From Sphingomonas sp. (GTDB lineage: Bacteria > Pseudomonadota > Alphaproteobacteria > Sphingomonadales > Sphingomonadaceae): a stretch of DNA of 64,000 bases. The stretch covers positions 214,585 to 278,584 of the forward strand of contig NZ_JAGHZV010000002.1 of NCBI RefSeq assembly GCF_017745215.1, written 5' to 3'. The notes below the pieces were generated by a model that was given only the letters and a program-made list of their open reading frames with translations, was not told the DNA's origin and ran no database searches. Positions 42,392-51,227 of the stretch are shown here, piece after piece; position 1 is the stretch's first letter, and each line of letters opens with the position of its first letter. The position numbers and the translations under genes are program-made.

Positions 42392-45007
42392 TCAGCTTAG
42401 ATTTGCCTGTCCCACCTGTCCGTTTACGGAGGCCGGAAGCCGCAAAGTCAAGCTCTCGGGTTCGATCACCAGGCTGCCGCCGAGCTCGCGCGCGAGGTTG
42501 CGGGCGAGCCGCAGCGCGAATCCCGTGCCGAGCAGGCTCGAATCCTCGCGCTCGTCGTCGAGCCCGAGCACCGAATCGCCGGGATAGTCGGAGAGTGCGC
42601 GCGGACGGTCGATCGCGATCGATACCACCTCGTCGCCGTCGAGCGAGGTGCGCACGCCGATCCGCTCGTCGGGACCGCTCGCCGAGACGAGCGTCGCGAG
42701 CAGCCGCGCGAGCAGCCGCTCGACCGCGCGCCGGTCGCCGCTTACCGCGAGGTCCGCGATCGGCAGCGCGATCGCCGAGCCGCGCAGCGCCGCGAGCGGG
42801 CCAAGGTCGTCGGCGATGGTGGCGAGCAAGGGGCGCAGCGCGACGCGGCCGGGGACGAGCGACAGCGCGGCGCTGTCGATCCGCGCGGCAAGGTCGAGAT
42901 CGTCGATCGCGCCGAGCAGTTCCTTGGCCTGGGCGCGGATCACCTGGGCGCGCTCGCGATAGGGATCGGAAACGGGCCCCAGCATCTGCGTCTCGATCAT
43001 CTCGGCGAAGCCGGCGATCGCATTGGTGGGCGTGCGCAGTTCATGGACCAGCTGGCGCAGCGAATCGGGCGCGGCGGCCGCGGGGTTGCGCAGCGGCTCG
43101 GCGCGCTCGTCGACGCGCGGGCGGCGCGCGGTGCCGCGATAGCCGGTGAAGCGGCCGTTGGCGGGGTCGAACACCGGGATCGCGGAGATCAGCCAGTCGC
43201 CCGAGGCATCCGAATCGCCTTCGATCGCGAGGCGGGCGTTGGAGAAGCCGGCGCGGCGGCGGAAGGCGCCGGTCGCGACGCCGTCGACCCGCGAGCCGGC
43301 GAGCCCGCCGAGCGCTGCGGGCGAATCGAGGCTGAGCCCGATGATCGGCGCACGCGAGGCGCCGTCGACCCAGCGGATCACGCCCTTGGCATCGGTCTCG
43401 AAGCGGAACTGGTTCGCCTGGCGCACGGCGCGCACGGGCGCGTCGACGGCGCCTTCGTCGCGATTGCGCCAGAAAGCGTCGATGCGCGCGACCACCTCGG
43501 CGATCTCGAAGGGGCCGTCCCCTTCCGCCGCCGCGGGGGCTTCGCTCGCGCGATCGAGCATCTGCCCTTCATCCAACACCGTACGATCCCCTGACGTTGT
43601 CGCATCCGGACCCTGTAGCGGTGGTTTCGCCTCCGCAATCGACCGTTCCGGGACAGCTGACCCGACTGTCCCGGATTGATCCCGCTTCGGTTGAATTTGG
43701 GCTTCGACACGCTCGACAATCGTCGTGTTCGGGAGCGCGGCGGCAATCCCGGCAAGCGCGACGAACGAGAAATCTTCTTCCATAACAGCGGGTTCAACCG
43801 GCTCGAGGGGGGGCGGCAATTCGGCTTCGACCGCGACCGGCTCGGGTGCCGGTCGCGACTCGGGCCGGGGCAGTTCCACCACCACGGGCGGGACCACGAC
43901 CGGTGTGGGCGCCGCGAGCACGTCCGTCCAGTCGACCATCCGTTCGCGCGGCATGGGACGCGCCGGTGCGGCGGAAATCGGGGGCGAAACGATTGCTTCG
44001 GCGGCCGGCTGAGGACCGGGTTCGGGCTCGGGTTCGAAGACAGTTTCGGGCTCGGTCACGGGCGCGGCGTGATCGAGCAGGCCGTTGGCGACCGGAGCGC
44101 CGTCCAATTCCTCGGGCTCGGGCTCGAGCATCTCGGCCGGGATCACGATCGGACCTTCCCCGGCAGACTCGAATGCAGCCACGCCATCGACCGCTTCTCC
44201 GTCCATCAGCGGTGCGGCACCGTCGAGCGACGGCGCGTCCGGATCGTGCGACACGGCGCGGAGCAACTGCTCGACCATCGTGACGACCTGCTCCGGATCG
44301 GCCTCGGCACCGAGAGGGTGCTGGGGCGCCGCGACCACCGGCGAGTGAAGGCCGAATCGCGCCGCGAGCGATTCGGAGAAGATCGTGATCGGCGGGAGCG
44401 GCAGCGCCGCAGCGAGCGCAGGCTCGGTCTCGGGTTCCTCGACCACGGGAATTTCCTCCGCTTCGGCAATGGTTTCGACCGGTTCGGACTCGATTTCCGG
44501 CGTCGACTCGAACAATTGGGCCGCCCCGTCGCTCGACTCGACCGCCTCCGCCGCCTCGTGCCGCCGCGATTCGTCGGTCAGGATGAAGTCGATCGGGCCA
44601 TAGCTCTCGAGCGCACGGCGCACGACCGGGCTCAGGTCGCGCCGGTTGCGCAGCACCGCGCGGCCCGCGGGCGCCAGATCGGGGAGCAGCTGGATCCACT
44701 CGGCGGTCGTCATCCGCGCATTCTTGAGCACGGGCACCGCCACCGGAACTTCGTCGACCGCGAGCAGCCGCACCAGCGCGGATGGCGGATTGGCGAGCTC
44801 GAGCCCCTTCGCGCTGGCCGCGCGCACCGCGAGCGGCACCTGCGAACGAATGCGGCGGAGCAAGGTGAGCGCGCGGACGTCGGGCGCGAAGCGGCGGCGG
44901 CCGATCAGGTCGACGAGCTGGCGCCAGGCGGAGCACACGCCCGAAGGCGAGCCCAGATCGCCCGCCAGAACGGTCTCCAGAGTGTCGTCGAAGCGCAAGT
45001 CGCCCAT
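42392..45007 (-). CDS. histidine-kinase-like protein with degenerate ATP-binding domain
   Basis: Protein of 871 residues without clear membrane helices. Residues 1-130 form a helical domain resembling DUF2336. A long Pro/Glu/Val-rich linker covers about 150-500, then a PAS-like region to about 620. The HisKA phosphoacceptor is H655 in LVHELRTPTNAIAGFAEMI. The ATPase region is eroded: the N-box is VERLLARLLATLVS without Asn, and the G1 DxGxG is replaced by DRPRALS, while G2 LGTGFAL survives. It may be a pseudokinase, phosphatase or scaffold. It is coupled to a polysaccharide deacetylase gene. Confidence 0.85.
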   Translation of the reverse strand: MGDLRFDDTLETVLAGDLGSPSGVCSAWRQLVDLIGRRRFAPDVRALTLLRRIRSQVPLAVRAASAKGLELANPPSALVRLLAVDEVPVAVPVLKNARMTTAEWIQLLPDLAPAGRAVLRNRRDLSPVVRRALESYGPIDFILTDESRRHEAAEAVESSDGAAQLFESTPEIESEPVETIAEAEEIPVVEEPETEPALAAALPLPPITIFSESLAARFGLHSPVVAAPQHPLGAEADPEQVVTMVEQLLRAVSHDPDAPSLDGAAPLMDGEAVDGVAAFESAGEGPIVIPAEMLEPEPEELDGAPVANGLLDHAAPVTEPETVFEPEPEPGPQPAAEAIVSPPISAAPARPMPRERMVDWTDVLAAPTPVVVPPVVVELPRPESRPAPEPVAVEAELPPPLEPVEPAVMEEDFSFVALAGIAAALPNTTIVERVEAQIQPKRDQSGTVGSAVPERSIAEAKPPLQGPDATTSGDRTVLDEGQMLDRASEAPAAAEGDGPFEIAEVVARIDAFWRNRDEGAVDAPVRAVRQANQFRFETDAKGVIRWVDGASRAPIIGLSLDSPAALGGLAGSRVDGVATGAFRRRAGFSNARLAIEGDSDASGDWLISAIPVFDPANGRFTGYRGTARRPRVDERAEPLRNPAAAAPDSLRQLVHELRTPTNAIAGFAEMIETQMLGPVSDPYRERAQVIRAQAKELLGAIDDLDLAARIDSAALSLVPGRVALRPLLATIADDLGPLAALRGSAIALPIADLAVSGDRRAVERLLARLLATLVSASGPDERIGVRTSLDGDEVVSIAIDRPRALSDYPGDSVLGLDDEREDSSLLGTGFALRLARNLARELGGSLVIEPESLTLRLPASVNGQVGQANLS

Positions 45008-45091
45008 CCCTCCCCGCGCGCGGCATCGCGCCCGGGTAAGAATTCCTTAAGTCCTGTGGCGGGGTCAGGGGAACAGCTCATTTCGGAACGT

Positions 45092-45111
45092 CGCAATGTG
45101 AGACAATTGCG
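45092..45111. promoter_or_regulatory. inverted repeat in the Lrp-family promoter region
   Basis: CGCAAT, 8-nt spacer, ATTGCG, 68 bp before the Lrp-type start codon. It overlaps a weak -35 (TTGCGT at 45107-45112, with TATGGT 16 nt downstream). An autoregulatory site is plausible, since Lrp proteins commonly bind their own promoters. Confidence 0.4.
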
Positions 45112-45178
45112 TTGCCGCGTAAGAATCTTATGGTCGGCAGAAGAAAGCGGCACGAATCGAACAGGGAGTAGGTTGCGG

Positions 45179-45646
45179 ATGCGTTTCGACGAAATCGACA
45201 TGCGGATTCTGGCACTTTTGCAGGAGGAAGGCCGGATGACCAATGTCGAATTGGCCGAGCGCGTGGGCCTCACCGCGCCGCCTTGCCTCCGCCGGGTCCG
45301 CGCGCTCGAGCAGGAAGGCGTGATTCGCGGCTATCACGCGCAGCTCGAGCCCGAATCGCTCGGCTACAACCTCACCGTCTTCGCGATGGTGAGCCTGCGC
45401 AGCCAGGCCGAAGCCGACCTGCGCGCGTTCGAGGAACTGGTCGCGAGCATTCCCGAGGTCCGCGAATGCCATATGCTCAACGGCGAGATCGACTTCATCC
45501 TCAAGATCGTCGCGACCGACCTGCAGAGCTTCCAGAGGCTGTTGACCACGCGGCTCACGCCCGCGCCCAACGTCGAACATGTTAAGACCTCGCTGACGAT
45601 CCGCACCTCGAAGGCGCTGCCGGGGGTTCCGGTTCCGGAGGCTTGA
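45179..45646 (+). CDS. Lrp/AsnC family transcriptional regulator
   Basis: Regulator of 155 residues. The HTH is FDEIDMRILALLQEEGRMTN and VELAERVGLTAPPCLRRVRA near the N-terminus, followed by the RAM (AsnC_trans_reg) domain with VRECHMLNGEIDFILKIVA. Such proteins sense amino acids and form octamers. The ATG at 45179 follows GGGAG by about 9 nt. It is divergent from the kinase-like gene and followed by a strong intrinsic terminator. The target genes are unknown, but the palindrome in its promoter suggests autoregulation. Confidence 0.93.
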   Translation: MRFDEIDMRILALLQEEGRMTNVELAERVGLTAPPCLRRVRALEQEGVIRGYHAQLEPESLGYNLTVFAMVSLRSQAEADLRAFEELVASIPEVRECHMLNGEIDFILKIVATDLQSFQRLLTTRLTPAPNVEHVKTSLTIRTSKALPGVPVPEA

Positions 45647-45673
45647 GGCCGCTAACCGGCTACTTTCTTCTTC

Positions 45674-45708
45674 CGTCATCCCGGCTTTCCCCGGGATGAC
45701 GATTTTTT
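45674..45708 (+). terminator. Rho-independent terminator built from a mini-copy of the REP palindrome
   Basis: Perfect 11-bp stem CGTCATCCCGG/CCGGGATGACG with a 6-nt loop, followed by ATTTTTT, 27 bp after the Lrp gene. The stem is the outer arm of the dispersed 82-bp repeat without its middle. Confidence 0.85.
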
Positions 45709-45766
45709 CTCCAACGAAAAAGGGCGGCGCAACGGCCGCCCCTTTCCTTCAGCCGTCCGGCCGACC

Positions 45767-47053
45767 TCAGGCGGTCGGCGGCGCGGGCAGTTCGATCCAG
45801 GTGATCCAGAACTTGGCGATGTCCTTGAGCACGCCGGCCTGCACCGCGTCGAACGACGCCTTGGCCTCGTCCTTGCGGCCCAGGCGATAGAGCGCGACGC
45901 CGCGGTTGAGGTTCACTTCGTCGTTGTCGACCGAACCCTTTTTGAGCGCCATGTCGTAGAGCTCGACCGCCTTGGCGTAGTTGCCCGAGCCGAGATACCC
46001 CTCGGCGGTATTGGCGGCTTCCTTGCCGGTCGGCGCCGCGGCCGCCTGCTTGGCATAGGTGTCGAGCGAGCTGTCGTTCGCCGAGGCCTTCACCGCCGCC
46101 GCCTTGATCGCCGCGATCGAAGGCTCCTCGAGCGTGAACTTCTGTGCCTTCAGGCCTTCGTCGATCACCGCGAGCGATTCCCACGGAATGCCGCGGTTCA
46201 CCGCCGCCTGGGCATAGGTGCCGTAATCGTTGACGTCGGCCAGCGCGCCCGTCGCGCGGAGCAGGCGGTAGAGGTCGATCTTCTGCTTGATGTCGAGCGG
46301 CGTGCCCGCCTTGTCCTTGCTCTCGCGGTACAGCATCACGATCTTGTGCCAGGTGTCGAGCTTCGGATAGTCCGAGAATTGCTTGGTCAGCCACAGCGTC
46401 GTCGCGGTGCGGTCGCCGGCCTTGTAGAGCCGCTGGATGATGAAGTTATACCAGTCGTCGGGGGCCTTGCGGCCCGCGGCCTTTTCCTTGTCGATCGCGC
46501 TGCCCAGCTCGGCCACGCCCTGGTTGAGGTTGCCGCTGTCGAAATAGCTCTGCGCGATCATCAGCTGCAGGCCCTGCTCGGTCGAGCCCAGTTCGCGGGC
46601 CTTGAGCAGGAACGGCAGCGCCTCCGCGCGCTTCTTCTGGCGGAAGGGGATCTCGCCGCGCGAATAGGTGAGTCCGGTGATCAGCTCCTTCGGTGTGTTC
46701 GGATTGGCGAGCAGCGCGTCGAGCGCCTTGACCATGCCATCGTCCGACTTGCGGTTGAACTCGATCGTGTAGCGCATGCGCGCCGCGAAATATTTCTCGG
46801 CGTCGTTCTTCGCGACCGCCTCGGCGGCGGCGAGCTCCGTGTCGGCAGCGGCCCAGTCGCTCTTGCCGATCGACGTCTCGGCGGCCCCGGCGAGCTTGCG
46901 ATATTCGGGGCTGAGCTGGGTCAGCAGCTTGGCCGTCGCTTCGTCGGGCTTCTGTTGCTCGCCCTTCTTCTGGGCGAAGGCCGGGGCGGACGTGAGGGAC
47001 ACCGCGCCCAGCGACAACATGGCGGCGAGCGCGAAACGGGAAACCATCTTCAT
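45767..47053 (-). CDS. exported TPR-like protein of unknown function
   Basis: Protein of 428 residues with a Sec signal (VSRFALAAMLSLGAVSLTSA). The mature protein is largely helical, with TPR-like repeats such as AEALPFLLKARELGSTEQGL and AVELYDMALKKGSVDNDE, NLNRGVALYRLGRKDEAKA near the C-terminus. It is probably periplasmic and may scaffold a complex. AGGAGAGG precedes the ATG. No catalytic motif is seen. Confidence 0.85.
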   Translation of the reverse strand: MKMVSRFALAAMLSLGAVSLTSAPAFAQKKGEQQKPDEATAKLLTQLSPEYRKLAGAAETSIGKSDWAAADTELAAAEAVAKNDAEKYFAARMRYTIEFNRKSDDGMVKALDALLANPNTPKELITGLTYSRGEIPFRQKKRAEALPFLLKARELGSTEQGLQLMIAQSYFDSGNLNQGVAELGSAIDKEKAAGRKAPDDWYNFIIQRLYKAGDRTATTLWLTKQFSDYPKLDTWHKIVMLYRESKDKAGTPLDIKQKIDLYRLLRATGALADVNDYGTYAQAAVNRGIPWESLAVIDEGLKAQKFTLEEPSIAAIKAAAVKASANDSSLDTYAKQAAAAPTGKEAANTAEGYLGSGNYAKAVELYDMALKKGSVDNDEVNLNRGVALYRLGRKDEAKASFDAVQAGVLKDIAKFWITWIELPAPPTA

Positions 47054-47238
47054 GACTGGGGACCTCTCCTCTCGGGTCGGCAGCAGGGAAACTTCGCGCC
47101 ACGCTCTAGTTGGGCGCACGGCGGCATTCAAGCGGACGCGTGTTTCCAATCGGTGGCAGGGCTCGGGTGAACGCAGATTGAATGGCTTGCGCTGTCGCCG
47201 ATCGTACCGGAAGAAAGCGCGGGGGAGGATTCATATCC

Positions 47239-47823
47239 ATGTCGCTTCTGCTCGCCTTGCTGCTCCAGGCCGCGCCTGCGCCGACCGCGATCGAATGCGG
47301 TGCAACGGCGCTCGGCATGCCCGACAAGGCGGATTTCGACCAGACGGCGCTGGCGATGAGCTTCGCGCTGATCGCGGCGAACGAGTCGAGCGAGAAGGAT
47401 TTCGTCGATCGTTTCTACGCCGCGAGCCAGTCGATCCACGACGCGGCGATCGCGCGCAAGCAAGGCGCCGGTCCGTCGACCGAGGCCTGCCGCAACGCCT
47501 GGCCGGTCGCCTGGCGCGCCGCACCGATCGCGCTGCCGCAGGACCGGTTCGAGCGCGCCCAGCTCTGCTCGACGGTCGCGTCGATGACCCGGGGTCTTGC
47601 CGACGTCCATGGCCAGCGATCCGGCGACCGCAGCACGTTCGACCGGCTGACGCCCGTCGCCGATCGATTCGCCAAGCTGACCAGCGACGACGACTATCAC
47701 GCGCACGGAATCTACACTGCCGACGACATCAAGCGCATGGTGGGGCAGGCGATGAGCACCGCCGCGAAGCTCGGCAGCCTGACCGCGCTCACCGAAAGCT
47801 GCATCACGGCCTTCCCGGAATGA
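47239..47823 (+). CDS. exported hypothetical protein
   Basis: Protein of 194 residues with a short signal peptide (MSLLLALLLQAAPAPTA). The mature part has several cysteines (IECGATAL, TEACRNAW, AQLCSTV, ESCITAF) that could form two disulfides, consistent with export. The ATG at 47239 has GGGGGAGG 9 nt upstream. No family was recognised. It lies immediately upstream of gyrA on the same strand, separated by a Z-DNA-prone tract and a promoter-like region. Confidence 0.82.
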   Translation: MSLLLALLLQAAPAPTAIECGATALGMPDKADFDQTALAMSFALIAANESSEKDFVDRFYAASQSIHDAAIARKQGAGPSTEACRNAWPVAWRAAPIALPQDRFERAQLCSTVASMTRGLADVHGQRSGDRSTFDRLTPVADRFAKLTSDDDYHAHGIYTADDIKRMVGQAMSTAAKLGSLTALTESCITAFPE

Positions 47824-47824
47824 C

Positions 47825-47848
47825 CGCGCACGCGCACGCGCGTACGCG
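47825..47848. other. 24-bp alternating pyrimidine-purine tract (Z-DNA-prone) upstream of gyrA
   Basis: Every step from 47825 to 47848 alternates pyrimidine and purine, mostly CG and CA. Such tracts can adopt Z-form DNA under negative supercoiling. It is 73 bp upstream of the gyrA start. Confidence 0.7.
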
Positions 47849-47852
47849 AGGC

Positions 47853-47881
47853 TTGGCATTGCTCCCCGGCGCGGCTAGAGC
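47853..47881 (+). promoter_or_regulatory. candidate gyrA promoter
   Basis: TTGGCA at 47853-47858 and TAGAGC at 47876-47881, spacing 17 bp. The -10 hexamer is weak. The gyrA start is about 35 bp further downstream. Confidence 0.35.
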
Positions 47882-47921
47882 GGCCGCACATTTGTAACAT
47901 AGCCCCGGAAAGCCGAAGCCT

Positions 47922-50687
47922 TTGACCGACGAGATCGTCCTCGCGGACCCTTCCGACATTACGCCGATCTCGATCGTCGACGAGATGAAGACCTCGTACC
48001 TCGATTACGCGATGAGCGTGATCGTGGCGCGCGCGCTGCCCGACGTCCGCGACGGCCTGAAGCCCGTCCACCGCCGCATCCTCTGGGCCAGCCAGGAAGG
48101 CGGCTTCGTCGCCGGCCGGCCCTACCGCAAGTCGGCCAAGATCGTCGGCGACGTGATGGGCAACTACCACCCGCACGGCGACGCCGCGATCTACGACGCG
48201 CTGGCCCGCTTGGCGCAGGACTGGTCGATGCGCGTGCCGCTGGTCGACGGCCAGGGCAATTTCGGCTCGATGGACCCCGATCCGCCCGCCTCGATGCGCT
48301 ACACCGAAGCGCGCCTCGCCAAGCCGGCGATGTCGCTGCTCGCCGACATCGAGAAGGACACGGTCGACTTCCAGGACAATTACGACGGTTCCTACCAGGA
48401 GCCGACGGTCCTCCCCGCGCGCTTCCCCAACCTGCTCGTCAACGGCGCCGGCGGCATCGCGGTGGGCATGGCAACCAACATCCCGCCGCACAATCTCGGC
48501 GAAGTGATCGACGCCTGCCTCGCCTATATGGAGAACGGCGGAATCACCGTCGAGGAGCTGATGGAGATCGTCCCCGGTCCGGACTTCCCGACCGGCGCGC
48601 TGATCCTCGGCCGCGGCGGCACGCGCAATGCCTATCAGACCGGCCGCGGCTCGATCATGGTGCGCAGCCGCCATACCTTCGAGCAGCGCGGCGAGCGGCG
48701 CTCGATCGTGCTCACTGAAATCCCGTTCCAGCAGGGCAAGAACGCGCTGGTCGAGAAGATCGCCGAAGCCGCGAAGGACAAGCGCGTCGAAGGCGTCAGC
48801 GACATCCGCGACGAATCGAACCGCCAGGGCGTCCGCATCGTCATCGACCTGCGCCGCGACGCGACGCCCGAAGTGGTGCTCAACCAACTCTGGCGCCACA
48901 CCCCGGCGCAGTCGAGCTTCCCGGCGAACATGCTCGCGATCCGCGGCGGCCGCCCCGAACTCCTGAACCTGCGCGACATCGTCGAGAGCTTCGTCAAGTT
49001 CCGCGAGGAAGTGATCACGCGCCGCTCGAAGTTCGAGCTCGCCAAGGCCCGCGACCGTGCGCACATCTTGCTCGGCCTGGTGATCGCGGTCACCAACCTC
49101 GACGAAGTCGTCAAGATCATCCGCGGCTCGTCGAGCCCCGCCGCGGCCCGCGAGGCGCTGCTCGCCCGCGACTGGCCGATCGCCGAGATCGCAGGCTATA
49201 TCCGCCTCGTCGAGGCGGTCGAAGTCGAGGTCACCGGCGACACCTATCGCCTCTCGGACACCCAGGTCCGCGCGATCCTCGACCTGCGCCTGCATCGCCT
49301 CACCGCGCTCGGCCGCGACGAGATCGGCGACGAATTGAAGGGCCTTGCCGATTCGATCGCCGAGCTGCTCGAGATCCTCGCCAACCGCGCGCGCCTCTAC
49401 GAAGTGATGCGCGAGGAGCTGATCGCGGTGCGCGACCAGTTTGCCACCCCGCGCAAGACCGAGATCGCCGCCGCCGCCGACGGGATCGAGGACGAGGACC
49501 TGATCGAGCGCGAGGACATGGTCGTCACCGTGACCATGGAAGGCTATATCAAGCGCACGACGCTCGACACGTTCCGCGCCCAGCGCCGCGGCGGCAAGGG
49601 CCGCGCCGGCATGGCCACCAAGGACGAGGATGCGGTCACCCACCTGTTCGTCACGTCGACGCACACGCCGGTGCTGTTCTTCTCCACCGCGGGCAAGGTC
49701 TATCGCATGAAGGTCTGGCGCCTGCCCGAGGGAGGGCCGGCGACGCGCGGGCGGCCGATGATCAACCTGCTGCCGCTCGCCGCCGGCGAGACGATCTCCG
49801 CGGTGCTGCCGCTGCCCGAGGACGAGAATGAGTGGGGCAAGCTCCACGTCATGTTCTCCACCGCCAGGGGTTCGGTGCGCCGCAACTCGATGGACGCGTT
49901 CACCAACGTGCCCACGAACGGCAAGATCGCGATGAAGTTCGAAGGCGAGGATGCCGAGGACCGGCTGATCGGCGTGGTGCTGCTCGACGAGAGCGACGAC
50001 GTGCTGCTCGCCACCCGCGGCGGCCGCGCGATCCGCTTCGCCTCGACCGAAGTGCGCGAGTTCCAGAGCCGCAGCTCGACCGGCGTGCGCGGCATCACGC
50101 TGCTCGGCGACGACGAAGTCATCTCGCTCTCGGTGCTCCGCGGCTTCGACGCCAGCACCGAGGAGCGCGACGCCTATCTCAAGGCCGCCCCCTGGAAGGA
50201 AGGCGAGCGCGAGATCACGCTCAGCCCCGAGCGCATGGCCGAGTTCATCGAGACCGAGGAGTTCATCCTCACCGTCTGCGCCAACGGCTATGGCAAGCGT
50301 TCGTCGGCGTATGAATACCGCCGCACCGGCCGCGGCGGCCAGGGCATCACCAACATCGACAACCTCAAGCGCAACGGCCCGGTGGTCGCGAGCTTCCCGG
50401 CGCACAACGGCGAGCAGCTGATGCTGGTCACCGACCAGGCCAAGCTGATCCGCATGAACGTCGGCGACACGCGCGTGACCGGCCGCGGCTCGGCGGGCGT
50501 CCGGCTGTTCGACGTGGCGGACAACGAGCATGTCGTGTCGGCCGCGCGGATCGAGGAGAATGAGGAAGAGGCCGAAGCCAACCTTGGCGACGGCCCGGTC
50601 GGCGGCGAACCGACGCCCGATGGAACCATCGGCGAGGATCTCGCTTCGGGCGAAGACCCCTCGATCGATGAGGCGTCGGACGAGTGA
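47922..50687 (+). CDS. gyrA: DNA gyrase subunit A
   Basis: Type II topoisomerase subunit of 921 residues that cuts and religates DNA to introduce negative supercoils with GyrB. The N-terminal breakage domain has the catalytic Y127 in [10 protein letters not shown] and the quinolone-determining stretch [15 protein letters not shown]. Position 83 in E. coli numbering is Ala (A88 here) and position 87 is Asp (D92). The C-terminal pinwheel starts with the GyrA-box [11 protein letters not shown] and ends in an acidic tail. The start is TTG ([12 protein letters not shown]), since no better codon precedes the conserved region. Confidence 0.96.
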   Translation: MTDEIVLADPSDITPISIVDEMKTSYLDYAMSVIVARALPDVRDGLKPVHRRILWASQEGGFVAGRPYRKSAKIVGDVMGNYHPHGDAAIYDALARLAQDWSMRVPLVDGQGNFGSMDPDPPASMRYTEARLAKPAMSLLADIEKDTVDFQDNYDGSYQEPTVLPARFPNLLVNGAGGIAVGMATNIPPHNLGEVIDACLAYMENGGITVEELMEIVPGPDFPTGALILGRGGTRNAYQTGRGSIMVRSRHTFEQRGERRSIVLTEIPFQQGKNALVEKIAEAAKDKRVEGVSDIRDESNRQGVRIVIDLRRDATPEVVLNQLWRHTPAQSSFPANMLAIRGGRPELLNLRDIVESFVKFREEVITRRSKFELAKARDRAHILLGLVIAVTNLDEVVKIIRGSSSPAAAREALLARDWPIAEIAGYIRLVEAVEVEVTGDTYRLSDTQVRAILDLRLHRLTALGRDEIGDELKGLADSIAELLEILANRARLYEVMREELIAVRDQFATPRKTEIAAAADGIEDEDLIEREDMVVTVTMEGYIKRTTLDTFRAQRRGGKGRAGMATKDEDAVTHLFVTSTHTPVLFFSTAGKVYRMKVWRLPEGGPATRGRPMINLLPLAAGETISAVLPLPEDENEWGKLHVMFSTARGSVRRNSMDAFTNVPTNGKIAMKFEGEDAEDRLIGVVLLDESDDVLLATRGGRAIRFASTEVREFQSRSSTGVRGITLLGDDEVISLSVLRGFDASTEERDAYLKAAPWKEGEREITLSPERMAEFIETEEFILTVCANGYGKRSSAYEYRRTGRGGQGITNIDNLKRNGPVVASFPAHNGEQLMLVTDQAKLIRMNVGDTRVTGRGSAGVRLFDVADNEHVVSAARIEENEEEAEANLGDGPVGGEPTPDGTIGEDLASGEDPSIDEASDE

Positions 50688-50745
50688 TCCTTCCTCAGGC
50701 ATCTCCCCCGAAGGGAAGCCTGGGCCGTGGTTGCCCGTCCTGAAT

Positions 50746-50827
50746 CGTCATCCCGCCGAAAGCCGGGACCCAGGGTTACGGAGGACGCCGCTTGCTGCCC
50801 TGGGTCCCGGCTTTCGCCGGGATGACG
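50746..50827. repeat. REP-like palindromic repeat, copy 3
   Basis: Same arms as the copy at 2579 (one early mismatch, CCGCC for CCGGC in the left arm) and a different 20-nt centre. It lies 58 bp after gyrA and before a co-directional DUF952 gene. Confidence 0.9.
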
Positions 50828-50873
50828 GTTGAGTTTCGATCGAACCCGATCACGCGCTAACGGTGGAACCCCC

Positions 50874-51218
50874 ATGGACCTGATCGCCTACAAGATCCTC
50901 ACCTCCGACCAGATGGATACCCTCGAGCGCGAAGGCAGCTTCGCCGGCGCGCCGATCGACCTGGCCGACGGCTATGTCCACATGTCGACCGCCGCGCAGG
51001 TCACCGAGACCGCCGACAAACATTTTGCCGGACAGGACAAGCTCTGGATCGCCGCAGTCGATCTCGAGGCGCTCGGCGACAAGGTGAAGTGGGAACCGTC
51101 GCGCGGCGGCCAGCTCTTCCCCCACCTCTACGCGCCGCTCGACCTCGAGACCGTGATCGCCTGGCAGCCGCTCGAGCGCACCGAGGACGGCAGCGTGATG
51201 CTCCCCGTCGCTGGCTGA
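50874..51218 (+). CDS. DUF952 family protein
   Basis: Small protein of 114 residues, MDLIAYKILTSDQMDTLERE at the start and DLADGYVHMSTAAQVTETAD in the middle. The family opening YKI...W and the FVHLST-like motif (here YVHMST) are typical of DUF952 (glutathione S-transferase-neighbour type). Function is unknown. The ATG at 50874 gives the usual length. It probably has its own promoter, separated from gyrA by the repeat. Confidence 0.88.
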   Translation: MDLIAYKILTSDQMDTLEREGSFAGAPIDLADGYVHMSTAAQVTETADKHFAGQDKLWIAAVDLEALGDKVKWEPSRGGQLFPHLYAPLDLETVIAWQPLERTEDGSVMLPVAG

Positions 51219-51227
51219 GCCCGCCGC

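Noticed and set aside
47712..50702. Long antisense frame across gyrA
   Set aside because: It mirrors gyrA codon composition, has no motif and overlaps an unquestionable gene.
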